DNA of 64,000 nucleotides, taken from Hymenobacter artigasi. GTDB lineage: Bacteria; Bacteroidota; Bacteroidia; Cytophagales; Hymenobacteraceae. The notes beneath the pieces were generated by a model, which was not told where the DNA came from, did not search any database, and saw only the letters and a list, made by a program, of their open reading frames with translations. This document shows positions 1 to 7,938 of this stretch, one piece after another. The translations under genes were made by a program, and so were the position numbers. The stretch is taken from positions 62,001 to 126,000 of the forward strand of contig NZ_JAAVTK010000001.1 in the NCBI RefSeq assembly GCF_012275535.1, written 5' to 3'. Numbering within the stretch: position 1 is the stretch's first letter; every line of letters begins with the position of its first letter.

Positions 1-565
1 TGGCGTTCACGTTCACGCCCTGGCCGGCCCACTCGTTGGCGAGGGCTTTCACCAGGCTGCCCACGCCGCCTTTGCTGGCCGCGTAGCTGGGCACGTTGAT
101 GCCGCCCTGAAAAGTGAGCAGCGAGGCGGTGAAGATGATTTTGCCGCTGCCGTTTTTCAGCATCTGGCCGCCAATGGCGCGGGCCAGGCGGAACGGCGCG
201 TCGAGGTTGATGCTGAGCACGGCGTCCCAGTCCTCATCGGAATGCTCGGCAGCCGGGGCGCGGCGGATAATGCCGGCGTTGTTAAACAGAATGTCGATGA
301 CCGGAAAGTCGGCCTGCACTTCCTTAATGAAGCCCTGCAACTCGTCGAGCTTGCCGAAATCGGCCTCGTAGCCCCGGTATTCGCGGCCCAGCGCCTGCAC
401 CGCTACTTCGGTTTCGCCGCCGGCGGGCATGTGCATGGATACACCGATGATGTCGGCACCCGCCTCGGCCAGGCCGAGGGCAATGGCTTGTCCGATACCC
501 CGGTCGCAACCCGTGACCAGGGCACGCTTGCCGGCTAAGCTAAAGGCAGAAGAAAATGCAGTCAT
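1..565 (-). CDS. kduD: 2-dehydro-3-deoxy-D-gluconate 5-dehydrogenase (KduD), C-terminus outside window
   Basis: Cytoplasmic short-chain dehydrogenase that interconverts 2,5-diketo-3-deoxygluconate and 2-keto-3-deoxygluconate, late in breakdown of unsaturated uronic acids from pectin. The first 188 residues are present; the gene runs off the left edge. Visible are the Rossmann motif TGCDRGIG (18-25), NNAG (95-98), N120, S148 and the YAASK motif with Y161 and K165. The stretch SLLTFQGGINVPSYAASK is very like KduD rather than a generic SDR. The ATG at 563-565 follows an operator box at 691-716, the same box found before the neighbouring symporter and the pectinolytic genes, which supports a pectin role. 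Family assignment is from recalled similarity. A closely related 2-deoxy-D-gluconate 3-dehydrogenase name is often used for the same family. Confidence 0.88.
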   Translation of the reverse strand, partial: MTAFSSAFSLAGKRALVTGCDRGIGQAIALGLAEAGADIIGVSMHMPAGGETEVAVQALGREYRGYEADFGKLDELQGFIKEVQADFPVIDILFNNAGIIRRAPAAEHSDEDWDAVLSINLDAPFRLARAIGGQMLKNGSGKIIFTASLLTFQGGINVPSYAASKGGVGSLVKALANEWAGQGVNVNA

Positions 566-690
566 AAAAGGGACGATGTTGGGACGATGAAGAAGAGCCG
601 ACAGGCCCAAAAAAGTAGTTGGGGCCGTTCCTGCTTCTTAAAGGTTTGGTGAAGCCTCAGCCAAAAGCAAGAGTTGGACAATATTTTTTT

Positions 691-716
691 GCGCAATCGT
701 TGCCGGGAACGATGCC
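691..716 (-). promoter_or_regulatory. Pectin-regulon operator box 1 (upstream of kduD)
   Basis: Read toward kduD the box is GGCATCGTTCCC directly followed by GGCAACGATTGCGC. It lies 125 nt before the ATG. It is identical to the box before the pectate lyase at 31.58 kb and differs at one to four positions from the other three copies. Each half is an imperfect palindrome around AACG/CGTT, as expected for a LacI-family target. That the LacI protein at 12.2 kb binds it is inference. Confidence 0.8.
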
Positions 717-904
717 ATGTGCGCCTCCCCTACCCAAACCCGGCACCAAATATGCCTCAGGCACTAAAATTTCCACAAAGCCCACCCGGCTTGCCCAGCC
801 TACTGCAACAAGACCAATTATTGAATTTTTCCAATATAGCCGGTTCCCAACCCATCACCGACACGCCCCCCGGATTTCGCAGATTTACTCCACCAAAGGC
901 CCGC

Positions 905-953
905 AAAAAGCCCCGGGAGCCAGTCGTTCCAAAACGACCAGTTCCCGGGGCTT
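905..953 (-). terminator. Intrinsic terminator after the symporter gene
   Basis: On the minus strand a long hairpin with GC-rich arms (AGCCCCGGGA against TCCCGGGGCT, further paired inside) is followed by a run of five T. It lies about 160 nt past the stop codon of the symporter. The rest of the 566-1112 gap holds operator box 1 and nothing else I can recognise. Confidence 0.75.
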
Positions 954-1112
954 CCGGTTGGCAATTGCGCAAATGGGCCTACTGCGCCACGTTCGGCCCC
1001 CACTCCCGCAACAGGGTTGACGGGGCAGCGGGCTGCAGGGCCAAGCTCAGCAGCGGCACCCGCTATTCAAACGGGGTGCTTATTTCATGCGCTGGTTCGC
1101 GCGAGCCCGGCC

Positions 1113-2804
1113 CTACCAGTAAATGGTGTACAAGGCGGTGATGATGACCAGGATAACGGCCGTGCCAATGGCAAAGCTGGGCTGCGGCTTGAACATGCTG
1201 CTGTCGATTTCCAGACCGTTGGTTTTCACGCCACGGCTCTTCTCATACAGGCTGATAATAATCATCCCAATCACGCAGAAGATGAACACGAAGCCCATCC
1301 GGTCAAGGAAAGGGATTTCGTAGACACCGGCGGCATTTTTAATGGAGAAGCCGAAGGGCGAGAGGAACGACAGGTTTACTACCCCGGGCAGGAATTTGAG
1401 CAGAATCGAGAGCAGAAAGCCGCCGATGGTAGCAAACAGCGCCGCGCTCGACGTCGTTTTCTTCCAGAAAAAGCCCAGGATGAACATGGCAAAAATGCCC
1501 GGCGACACAAAGCCCGTGTACTCCTGAATGTACTGAAAACCGCCTTTTTTGTCGATGCCCAGGTGCGGCGCGATGAGCACGCCCAGAATCATGGCCACGA
1601 CTACGGCAATTTTGCCGGTGCTTACCAGCGTCTTTTCGGAAGCAGCGGGGTTGATGACTTTCTTGTAAACGTCGAGGGTGAAGATGGTGGCGATGGAGTT
1701 GGCTTTGCCGGCCAGCGAGGCCACCACGGCGGCCGTGAGGGCGGCAAAGGACAGGCCCTTGAGGCCCACCGGCAGGATGTTGAGCAGCACCGGGTAAGCG
1801 CGGTCAGGGTTTAGCTCGCCGCCCGAAACCATGGCCTTGCCGAACTCACCAAAGATGTCCTGCTTATACAGCACGTAGGCCGCGATGCCGGGCAGCACCA
1901 CAATTACGGGCATCAGCAGCTTGAGGAAGGCAGCAAACAGGATACCGGCGCGGGCCGTGGGCAAATCGGCTCCCAGGGCGCGCTGGGTGATGTATTGGTT
2001 GCAGCCCCAGTAGTTCAGGTTCACAATCCACATGCCGCCGAGCAGCACCGTGAGGCCCGGCAGGTCCATGTAGTTTTCGTTGTCGCGCTTGAAAATCATC
2101 TGGAAGTGGTCGCTGGCGTGCTCCGTCATCAGGCTAAAGCCGTTGAGGACGCCCGAGGAACCGTAGTGCTCAGCTACCAGGTTCAGGGCCAGGTAGGTAG
2201 TGGCCAGACCGCCGAGAATCAGGAAGAACACCTGGATAACGTCGGTGAAGCCAATCACCTTCATGCCGCCGAGGGTGATGATGACCGCGAAACCGGCCAG
2301 CATGTACATGCAGAACGTCAGGTTCAGGCCCGCGATGCTGCTGATGGCAATGGCCCCGAGGTAGAGAATGGAGGTCAGGTTGACCACGATGTAGAGCGCC
2401 AGCCAGAACAGGGCCATAATCATGGCCACCGTGCCGTTGTAGCGCTGGCTCAGGAACTGCGGCATGGTGGCAATGTTGTTCTTCAGGTACACCGGGATGA
2501 AGAACACGGCCACGACCACCAGCGTGATGGCGGCCATCCACTCGTAGGTGGCAATGGCCAGGCCCATCTTAAAGCCCGAGCCCGACATGCCCACAAACTG
2601 CTCGGCCGAGATGTTGGAGGCGATGAGCGAGGAGCCGATGGCCCACCACGTCAGGGAGCCTTCGGCAAGGAAATAGTCTTTGGAATCGCCTTCGATGGTG
2701 CCGTCGTGGCCGGTTTTGCGCCGGTAAATCCAGATGCCGTAGCTGGACACGATGATGAAGTAGACGAAGAAAACGATGTAATCAATCGTAGCGAGCTGGT
2801 TCAT
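1113..2804 (-). CDS. Sodium/solute symporter (SSS family), probable uronate or sugar importer
   Basis: 563-residue inner-membrane protein with about 13-14 hydrophobic segments, typical in length and layout of SSS transporters of the vSGLT type. N-terminal hallmarks are YFLAEGSLTWWAIGSSLIAS and SAEQFVGMSGSG, seen in Bacteroidota sodium/sugar symporters; the conserved LAGKANSIATIFTLDVYKK loop is also present. The start is the ATG at 2802-2804. The substrate cannot be read from sequence. Its place between kduD and GH105, and an operator box 126 nt upstream, suggest uptake of galacturonate or unsaturated pectin oligomers after periplasmic hydrolysis. A hairpin terminator follows at 905-953. Confidence 0.87.
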   Translation of the reverse strand: MNQLATIDYIVFFVYFIIVSSYGIWIYRRKTGHDGTIEGDSKDYFLAEGSLTWWAIGSSLIASNISAEQFVGMSGSGFKMGLAIATYEWMAAITLVVVAVFFIPVYLKNNIATMPQFLSQRYNGTVAMIMALFWLALYIVVNLTSILYLGAIAISSIAGLNLTFCMYMLAGFAVIITLGGMKVIGFTDVIQVFFLILGGLATTYLALNLVAEHYGSSGVLNGFSLMTEHASDHFQMIFKRDNENYMDLPGLTVLLGGMWIVNLNYWGCNQYITQRALGADLPTARAGILFAAFLKLLMPVIVVLPGIAAYVLYKQDIFGEFGKAMVSGGELNPDRAYPVLLNILPVGLKGLSFAALTAAVVASLAGKANSIATIFTLDVYKKVINPAASEKTLVSTGKIAVVVAMILGVLIAPHLGIDKKGGFQYIQEYTGFVSPGIFAMFILGFFWKKTTSSAALFATIGGFLLSILLKFLPGVVNLSFLSPFGFSIKNAAGVYEIPFLDRMGFVFIFCVIGMIIISLYEKSRGVKTNGLEIDSSMFKPQPSFAIGTAVILVIITALYTIYW

Positions 2805-2930
2805 TGAACGAAGAATGGGAATTTAGAGCGACGCGACTGCCCGTACCAACGGGTGCAGTGTGGCGAGGCTATGGTAAAGTAATGTTCCGGCAAAAAACCC
2901 GCTTCTGAAAGGAAAATCTTTGCTTTAATT

Positions 2931-2956
2931 GCGCAATCGTTTCCGGAACCGTTGCC
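2931..2956 (-). promoter_or_regulatory. Pectin-regulon operator box 2 (upstream of symporter)
   Basis: Read toward the symporter it is GGCAACGGTTCC followed by GGAAACGATTGCGC, the most divergent of the five copies but with the terminal ACGATTGCGC intact. It lies 126 nt before the ATG. The gap 2805-3058 also carries the terminator of the GH105 gene at 3001-3036. Confidence 0.75.
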
Positions 2957-3000
2957 GATAGTTACCCGGCTAGTGAGTGCTCACCAGCCATCACCGCCCA

Positions 3001-3036
3001 AAACAAAGCCGGCCGGGAAATTCCCGGCCGGCCTTT
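3001..3036 (-). terminator. Intrinsic terminator after the GH105 gene
   Basis: A perfect GC-rich palindrome (GCCGGCCGGGAA against TTCCCGGCCGGC), read on the minus strand, is followed by TTTGTTTT. It sits just past the GH105 stop codon. Confidence 0.8.
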
Positions 3037-3058
3037 GTCATCGCATTACTTCTTCGAT

Positions 3059-4987
3059 TTACTTGCCCAGCAGCCAGGTGGCCAAATCCTTGCCGGCCTG
3101 GAAATTCTCGAAGGAAGCCGGGATTTTGCGGCCGTCGGTGTACTCGTTGTACAGCCAAGGGTCGCCGAGGATGAAAACTTTGCCTTTGCCCAGCCGGGCC
3201 GTGGCCATGATAATTTTATCGCTGTTGACGACCAGCGGCCGGGCCGGTGGCATGGCCGACAGCACCGCCAGCTCTTTCACATAAGCCGTTTTGGCATTTT
3301 TGAAAACCACGCTGCCGGAGGTCAAATCCACTTTGCCCTGCTCGAACTGGGAGCCCTGCACCATGTTCACGCTCTGGTTGGTGAACTGCACGCCGAAGTT
3401 TTTGGCCAGTTCGTTGAAGTGCCTGGTTTCGCAGTTGGCCGTGTCGTTGGCGAGGAGCACGAGAGTGCCGCCGCCTTTTACCCATTCGGTAATAACCTTG
3501 CTGTCGGAGGGTTGGATGTAGTTGGGCTTGGGCGACTCCTTGCGCGAATCCGGGTCGACGATGATGTATACGCTCAATGGCTTGAGGCTGGCGGCCGTGG
3601 GCGCGGCGGGCACGGCCACAGTTTTAGCACCCAGTTCGCGAAACTGGTTGCCCCACAGCCAGAAGCCACCGTGGGTACGCTCCTCCCAGGTGTAGTGCCA
3701 CTGCTCCTGCTCGCCGGTGAGGGGGCTCTTGCGCGTTTCGTGGTTGAAGAAATAGTCGAGGCCCACGGTTTTGCCCTGGCCGATGGCATTTTCGGCAGCA
3801 ATCTCCATCTCGGTGCTGGCCAGAATAAAGGGACCCACGCCCTTCAAATCGTTCTTGCGCAGCGGCTCAGTAAGGTAGTAGTCGAAGGAGCCGTCGCGGT
3901 AGGGCTTGCCGCCCAGGCCGCCCACGCTCACGGTGCCGTTGAAGGCCAGGGCGCCGTCGGCACCCGTTTCCACGAAGGTTTTCAGGATGCCGTCGTAGCC
4001 TTTGCGGGCCACGGCGGCGTACTTTTTGTCGAGGTAGCCCATCCGCACGCCCTTGGCCAGCGCATATACAAACATGCTGCTGCCGGAGGCTTCGGCGTAG
4101 TTGCCCTTGCGGGTTTCCTGGCCCATCACGAGGCTCCAGGTGCCAGTTTTGGGGTCCTGGTATTTGGCCACGGCGGGGGCCAGCCGTTGTAGGGCCTTGA
4201 TGAGCATGGGCCGCTGCGGGTGGTTGGCGGGGAAGTAGTCGAGCACATCGACCAGGCCCATGGCGTACCAGCCCATGGCGCGGTCCCAGAAGCTGGGGCT
4301 CTGGCCGGTGGCTTTGTTGGCCCATGGCTGTTCCCGGCTTTCGTCGTAGCCGTGGTAGAGCAGGCCGGTTTTGGGGTCCACGAGGTGCTTTTCAATCAGG
4401 GCAAACTGCCTGGCTACGTCATCGAGCCCGGCCGGCTGGTTGAAAATCCGGCTGTACTCGGCGTAGAACGGCTCGGCCATGTACAAGCCGTCGAGCCACA
4501 TCTGGTTGGGGTAGGTTTTCTTGTGCCAGAAGCCGCCTTCCTTGGTGCGCGGCTGGGTTTCGAGCTGCTTGTGCAGCAGCTGTGCGGCCTTTACATACTT
4601 ATCGTTACCGGGCACCGACAGCTGGCTCAGCAGCAGCAGCGCGTGGCCGGTGGTGATGTTATCGAGCTGGTACTCCTCGGCCTTGTAGGTGCGGATGCTG
4701 CCATCCTTCTGCACAAACTGGTCGACATCTTTCTGAATGTAAGTGAAGTAGCGGCCGTCGCCGGTGCGCTGCCACACGCGTTCCAGGGCCTTCAGCATTA
4801 GCCCTTGCTCATAATCCCAGCGGGCCGATTTCCGGTTACCGATAACGATGGAGTCGGGGCTCCAGGAAATAAAGGCATCGGCCATGCGCTGCGAATACGG
4901 TCGCGGAGGGGCCGTTTGGGCCGAGCCGGTTTCCGCCAGCAGCGTGAGCGACAGCAGGGGCAGCAAGAGGCGGGTGAGTTGTTTCAT
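3059..4987 (-). CDS. GH105 unsaturated rhamnogalacturonyl/glucuronyl hydrolase with extra C-terminal domain
   Basis: 642 residues with a signal peptide (hydrophobic segment then ETGSAQ, cut near residue 24). Residues about 30-450 match the YteR/YesR (alpha/alpha)6-barrel: WDYEQGLMLKALERVW, WLDGLYMAEPFYAEY with the likely acid residue D166, and SFWDRAMGWYAMGLVDVLD. Such enzymes remove the 4,5-unsaturated uronic acid left by pectate or rhamnogalacturonan lyases. Residues about 470-642 form a second domain (SVYIIVDPDS, GGGTLVLLANDTANCE, GKGKVFILGDPW) resembling DUF4350/ThuA-like folds, so the protein is much longer than a bare GH105 (about 370). The ATG at 4985-4987 is chosen because it gives the signal peptide. 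It is downstream of the acetylesterase/GH28 fusion and may be co-transcribed with it across the inverted repeat at 5011-5106. Confidence 0.88.
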   Translation of the reverse strand: MKQLTRLLLPLLSLTLLAETGSAQTAPPRPYSQRMADAFISWSPDSIVIGNRKSARWDYEQGLMLKALERVWQRTGDGRYFTYIQKDVDQFVQKDGSIRTYKAEEYQLDNITTGHALLLLSQLSVPGNDKYVKAAQLLHKQLETQPRTKEGGFWHKKTYPNQMWLDGLYMAEPFYAEYSRIFNQPAGLDDVARQFALIEKHLVDPKTGLLYHGYDESREQPWANKATGQSPSFWDRAMGWYAMGLVDVLDYFPANHPQRPMLIKALQRLAPAVAKYQDPKTGTWSLVMGQETRKGNYAEASGSSMFVYALAKGVRMGYLDKKYAAVARKGYDGILKTFVETGADGALAFNGTVSVGGLGGKPYRDGSFDYYLTEPLRKNDLKGVGPFILASTEMEIAAENAIGQGKTVGLDYFFNHETRKSPLTGEQEQWHYTWEERTHGGFWLWGNQFRELGAKTVAVPAAPTAASLKPLSVYIIVDPDSRKESPKPNYIQPSDSKVITEWVKGGGTLVLLANDTANCETRHFNELAKNFGVQFTNQSVNMVQGSQFEQGKVDLTSGSVVFKNAKTAYVKELAVLSAMPPARPLVVNSDKIIMATARLGKGKVFILGDPWLYNEYTDGRKIPASFENFQAGKDLATWLLGK

Positions 4988-5010
4988 GGGGGTTGTTTTC
5001 GATACAATAC

Positions 5011-5106
5011 AGACCGTCATGCTGAGCTTGCCGAAGCATATCTACCGTGTAAGTAATTATTTACCACTGCGGTAGAGATGCTTCGGCAAGCTCAGCATGA
5101 CGGTCT
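5011..5106. repeat. Long-armed inverted repeat, GTCATGCTGAGC family (copy 1)
   Basis: The first 29 bases (beginning AGACCGTCATGCTGAGC) are the exact reverse complement of the last 29, and the pairing continues inward. The loop is AT-rich. It fills the gap between two co-directional pectin genes. Related copies are at 13264, 44649, 48205 and 51963, with a single decayed arm at 23991. Confidence 0.9.
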
Positions 5107-5129
5107 TGACTTTCCTGGTTCCAAATCAA

Positions 5130-7493
5130 TTACCGCGCAGCCACGTTGACGGTTTTGCGGCCCAGCTTATCGCCGAGCTGCACGTCTTTTTTGGCGTTTT
5201 TGGTATTGGTGTTGGTGAGCTTAATGTCTTTGCTACGGTCGCCGGTTACGCGCAGCAGCAGGTCGGCCCCGGTGGGGTAATGGATGCCGTCGAGCACGAT
5301 GTTGCGGCTGTTCTGGACTTCCATTACCGGCGTGGTATCGATGGTGAGCAAGGCCACGTTTTTCAGGCGAATGTTCTCGGCTTCCTGGCACACCAGGCCC
5401 TTTTTGCTCGCCAGCACCGCGTTTTCGATGCTGATGTCCTTGATGCTCATCTCGGGCAGGCCCCGTACCAGAATGCCGGTGGTAGCGCCCTTGCAGGTAA
5501 TGTTGCTGATGCGGAAGCCTTTAAACTGCGGCGTGCCCTCGTTCAACGGCTGGGCGGCGATGACGGGCGGCGCGGTGCTTTCGCCGGCCATCGGCACGGG
5601 GTCTTTGGCGGCGTAGTACATGTCGAACAGCACGGCCTCGCCGGCAATGTCGGTCATGTCGATACCATCCACGAAGATGTTCTCGACCACCCCGCCCCGG
5701 CCTCGCGCGGTTTTGAAGCGCAGGCCCACATCGGTCCCCATAAAGGTGCAGTTGCTCACGTACAGGTTGCGCACGCCGCCCGACATCTCGGAGCCAATCA
5801 CGAAGCCGCCGTGGGCGTGGTACACCCGGCAGTTGCGGATGATGAAGTTCTCGGTGGGCACGCCGCGCTTGCGGCCTTCCTCGTCGCGGCCCGATTTGAT
5901 GCACAGGCCATCGTCGCCCACGTCGAAGGTGCAGCCTTCCACCAGGCCGTTGCGGCACGATTCGAGGTCCAGCGCGTCGGTGTTCTGGCCGTACCAGGGG
6001 TTGCGGGCCGTCACGTTGCGCAGGGTAATGTCTTCGCACAGCAGCGGGTGAATGGTCCAGGCCGGCGAGTTCTGAATCACGAAGCTTTCCAGCAGCACCT
6101 GCTTGCAGCGCGTGAGGCTGAGCATGTTGGGCCGCAGAAAGTCGCGGATGTCGGCCAGGTCGTCGGGATTGAGGCTCTTGCGCGGGGTGCCGGCAGCGGC
6201 CAGCATATTGCCCTTCATGGAGGCGGCCGAGGGGTACCAGTAGTCCTTTTTATCGTTGAGCACACCGCCCGACTCCACCAGATTCCGCCACTGCGTTTCG
6301 TTAAGCTTGCTCTTTTTCACGGGCCGCCAGGCGTCGCCGGCGCCGTCGAAGGTGCCGTGGCCGGTGATGGCAATGTTGGTGAGGTCGGTGCCCGAAAGCG
6401 GGGCCTGGCTGCGGATGGCCTCCTCCCCTTCCCAGGTGGTTTTGATGAGCGGGTACTGGCTGCGGTCGGCCGTGAACTGCACGAGCGCGCCATCGGCCAG
6501 GTGCAGGTTCACGTTGCTTTTCAGGCTGATGGGGCCCGTCAGCCACAGGCCGCGCGGCACCAGCACGGTGCCGCCAGTCACGGCGCAAGCCTCAATGGCT
6601 TTGCGGAAGGCCTCGGTGTTCAGGGTCTGGCCGTCGGCCACCGCGCCGTATTTGGTCAGGTTGAAGGTGTCCTTCTTAAAGGCGGTTTGTAGCACCACGG
6701 GTAGGTCGGCGGTGAGCTTGCCCTCGAATACGGTGCGGCTAAGGTGGCTGGCCAATGCCAGCTTTTGGGCTGCTACATCCTGGGCCACCAGCTGGGCCAC
6801 GCGGGTAGCACCGTATTCCGAAAAGTGGGTGTTGTCGTTTTTGGCGGGCGCTACGGGGTTGGGCTGGTAGTAGCCGTTCTGGTAGCTCCAGAACAGGGGC
6901 CGGGTGCCCACTTCGCCCATCGCCGAGTACATGGCCCAGCTTTTTTCGTGCAGGTCAATTAGGGGCACTTTTTGGGCTTTGGCCACCTCACGCACCACGC
7001 CGGGATACTCGCCGTGGTCGTCCTTGCGCTTGCCGTTGTCGTCGAAATACCGGCGGCCTACCGGCGTGAGCAGCACAGGATTCGCCCCTTTGGCTTTGGC
7101 TTCCTGCACAAACTTGGTGAGCAGCTGGCGGTACAGCGTCTGGGCCGGGGCCGAGCGGGTGCTGTCTTCGGCTTTGGAATCGTTGTGGCCAAACTGGATG
7201 AACACCCAGTCGCCGGGCTTCATGGCTTCGAGCACCTTGGCCCAACGGCCTTCACGCAGGAAGCTTTTGGTGCTGCGCCCGTTCACGGCGGTGTTGCGAA
7301 TCACCACGCCGCCGTCGAAATACTGGCCGAACGCCATGCCCCAGCCCCGCTCGGGCTTGGTGAGGTCAGGCTTGTCGGCCATGGTGGAATCGCCGACCAG
7401 GAAAATCTGCGTTTTGGAGGTTTCGGCCGGGCGCCAGGCCATGGTTAGGAAGGCAGCCAAGCCGGCCAGTATCGTTACGAAGGTTGATTTCAT
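5130..7493 (-). CDS. Bifunctional rhamnogalacturonan acetylesterase (SGNH, CE12-type) - GH28 polygalacturonase fusion
   Basis: 787 residues, exported (hydrophobic N-terminus, no clear lipobox). Residues about 28-250 are an SGNH esterase: GDST with nucleophile S36, an NG at 71-72, GHND at 102-105 and the DNTH motif (D220, H223), as in rhamnogalacturonan acetylesterases. Residues about 275-780 are a right-handed beta-helix GH28 domain opening with NLTKYGAVADGQTLNTEAF and carrying NTDALDLES, VGDDGLCIKSG, AHGGFVIGSEMSGG and RFKTARGRGG, which correspond to the NTD, DD, GHG and RIK catalytic motifs. Deacetylation and backbone cleavage thus occur in one protein. The start ATG at 7491-7493 is preferred over an upstream in-frame ATG because the longer version would translate the operator region. 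Box 3 lies 134 nt upstream. Confidence 0.92.
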   Translation of the reverse strand: MKSTFVTILAGLAAFLTMAWRPAETSKTQIFLVGDSTMADKPDLTKPERGWGMAFGQYFDGGVVIRNTAVNGRSTKSFLREGRWAKVLEAMKPGDWVFIQFGHNDSKAEDSTRSAPAQTLYRQLLTKFVQEAKAKGANPVLLTPVGRRYFDDNGKRKDDHGEYPGVVREVAKAQKVPLIDLHEKSWAMYSAMGEVGTRPLFWSYQNGYYQPNPVAPAKNDNTHFSEYGATRVAQLVAQDVAAQKLALASHLSRTVFEGKLTADLPVVLQTAFKKDTFNLTKYGAVADGQTLNTEAFRKAIEACAVTGGTVLVPRGLWLTGPISLKSNVNLHLADGALVQFTADRSQYPLIKTTWEGEEAIRSQAPLSGTDLTNIAITGHGTFDGAGDAWRPVKKSKLNETQWRNLVESGGVLNDKKDYWYPSAASMKGNMLAAAGTPRKSLNPDDLADIRDFLRPNMLSLTRCKQVLLESFVIQNSPAWTIHPLLCEDITLRNVTARNPWYGQNTDALDLESCRNGLVEGCTFDVGDDGLCIKSGRDEEGRKRGVPTENFIIRNCRVYHAHGGFVIGSEMSGGVRNLYVSNCTFMGTDVGLRFKTARGRGGVVENIFVDGIDMTDIAGEAVLFDMYYAAKDPVPMAGESTAPPVIAAQPLNEGTPQFKGFRISNITCKGATTGILVRGLPEMSIKDISIENAVLASKKGLVCQEAENIRLKNVALLTIDTTPVMEVQNSRNIVLDGIHYPTGADLLLRVTGDRSKDIKLTNTNTKNAKKDVQLGDKLGRKTVNVAAR

Positions 7494-7627
7494 TGAAGGA
7501 AAATCAAGGGTGGGACTCGCGCTGGCCGGAGCCATCAGGGGAGTGTAAAGGCAGGGTTGCCCTAACAATATTAGACCAAACGCGCGCCGAAAACAGCCTG
7601 TTTTTGCCAGATTGGGCACCTTTAATT

Positions 7628-7653
7628 GCGCAATCGTTGCCGGGAACGTTGCC
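7628..7653 (-). promoter_or_regulatory. Pectin-regulon operator box 3 (upstream of esterase/GH28 fusion)
   Basis: Read toward the fusion gene: GGCAACGTTCCC then GGCAACGATTGCGC, followed by AATTAAAG as in box 2. It lies 134 nt before the ATG at 7493, in the divergent gap shared with box 4. Confidence 0.8.
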
Positions 7654-7754
7654 ACGTCGGCCCGTCTTGCCCAACAATCCTGTTTCAGCCGCCGCAATCC
7701 ATTCTGAGATTTATTCTATGCCCACCAAAGCCCGGGCCCCGGCCGGGCACGGGT

Positions 7755-7780
7755 GGGAACGTTCCCGGCAACGATTGCGC
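7755..7780 (+). promoter_or_regulatory. Pectin-regulon operator box 4 (upstream of T9SS protein)
   Basis: On the plus strand: GGGAACGTTCCC, a perfect 12-bp palindrome, then GGCAACGATTGCGC. It lies 158 nt before the ATG at 7939. The TTG inside ATTGCGC could serve as a -33 element with a weak -7 at 7797-7804 (AGCTTTTG) 19 nt later, so the box may overlap the promoter. The rest of the 7494-7938 gap shows nothing further. Confidence 0.78.
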
Positions 7781-7938
7781 AACTATAGTCCCGCAAAGCT
7801 TTTGCATTGGCCCACCAAAGCCAGACATTGTGAAGGTAATGTCTGGCTGAGCTATGCTCGGCGGCACGCACCCTGCTTTTTTATCCATTCATTTTCCACC
7901 GATTCATCCTTTAACCCACCCTGTTTCCAACACTCCCA

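Noticed and set aside
5097..6692. Plus-strand open frame opposite the esterase/GH28 gene
   Set aside because: Shadow of the fusion gene, whose catalytic motifs are clear.
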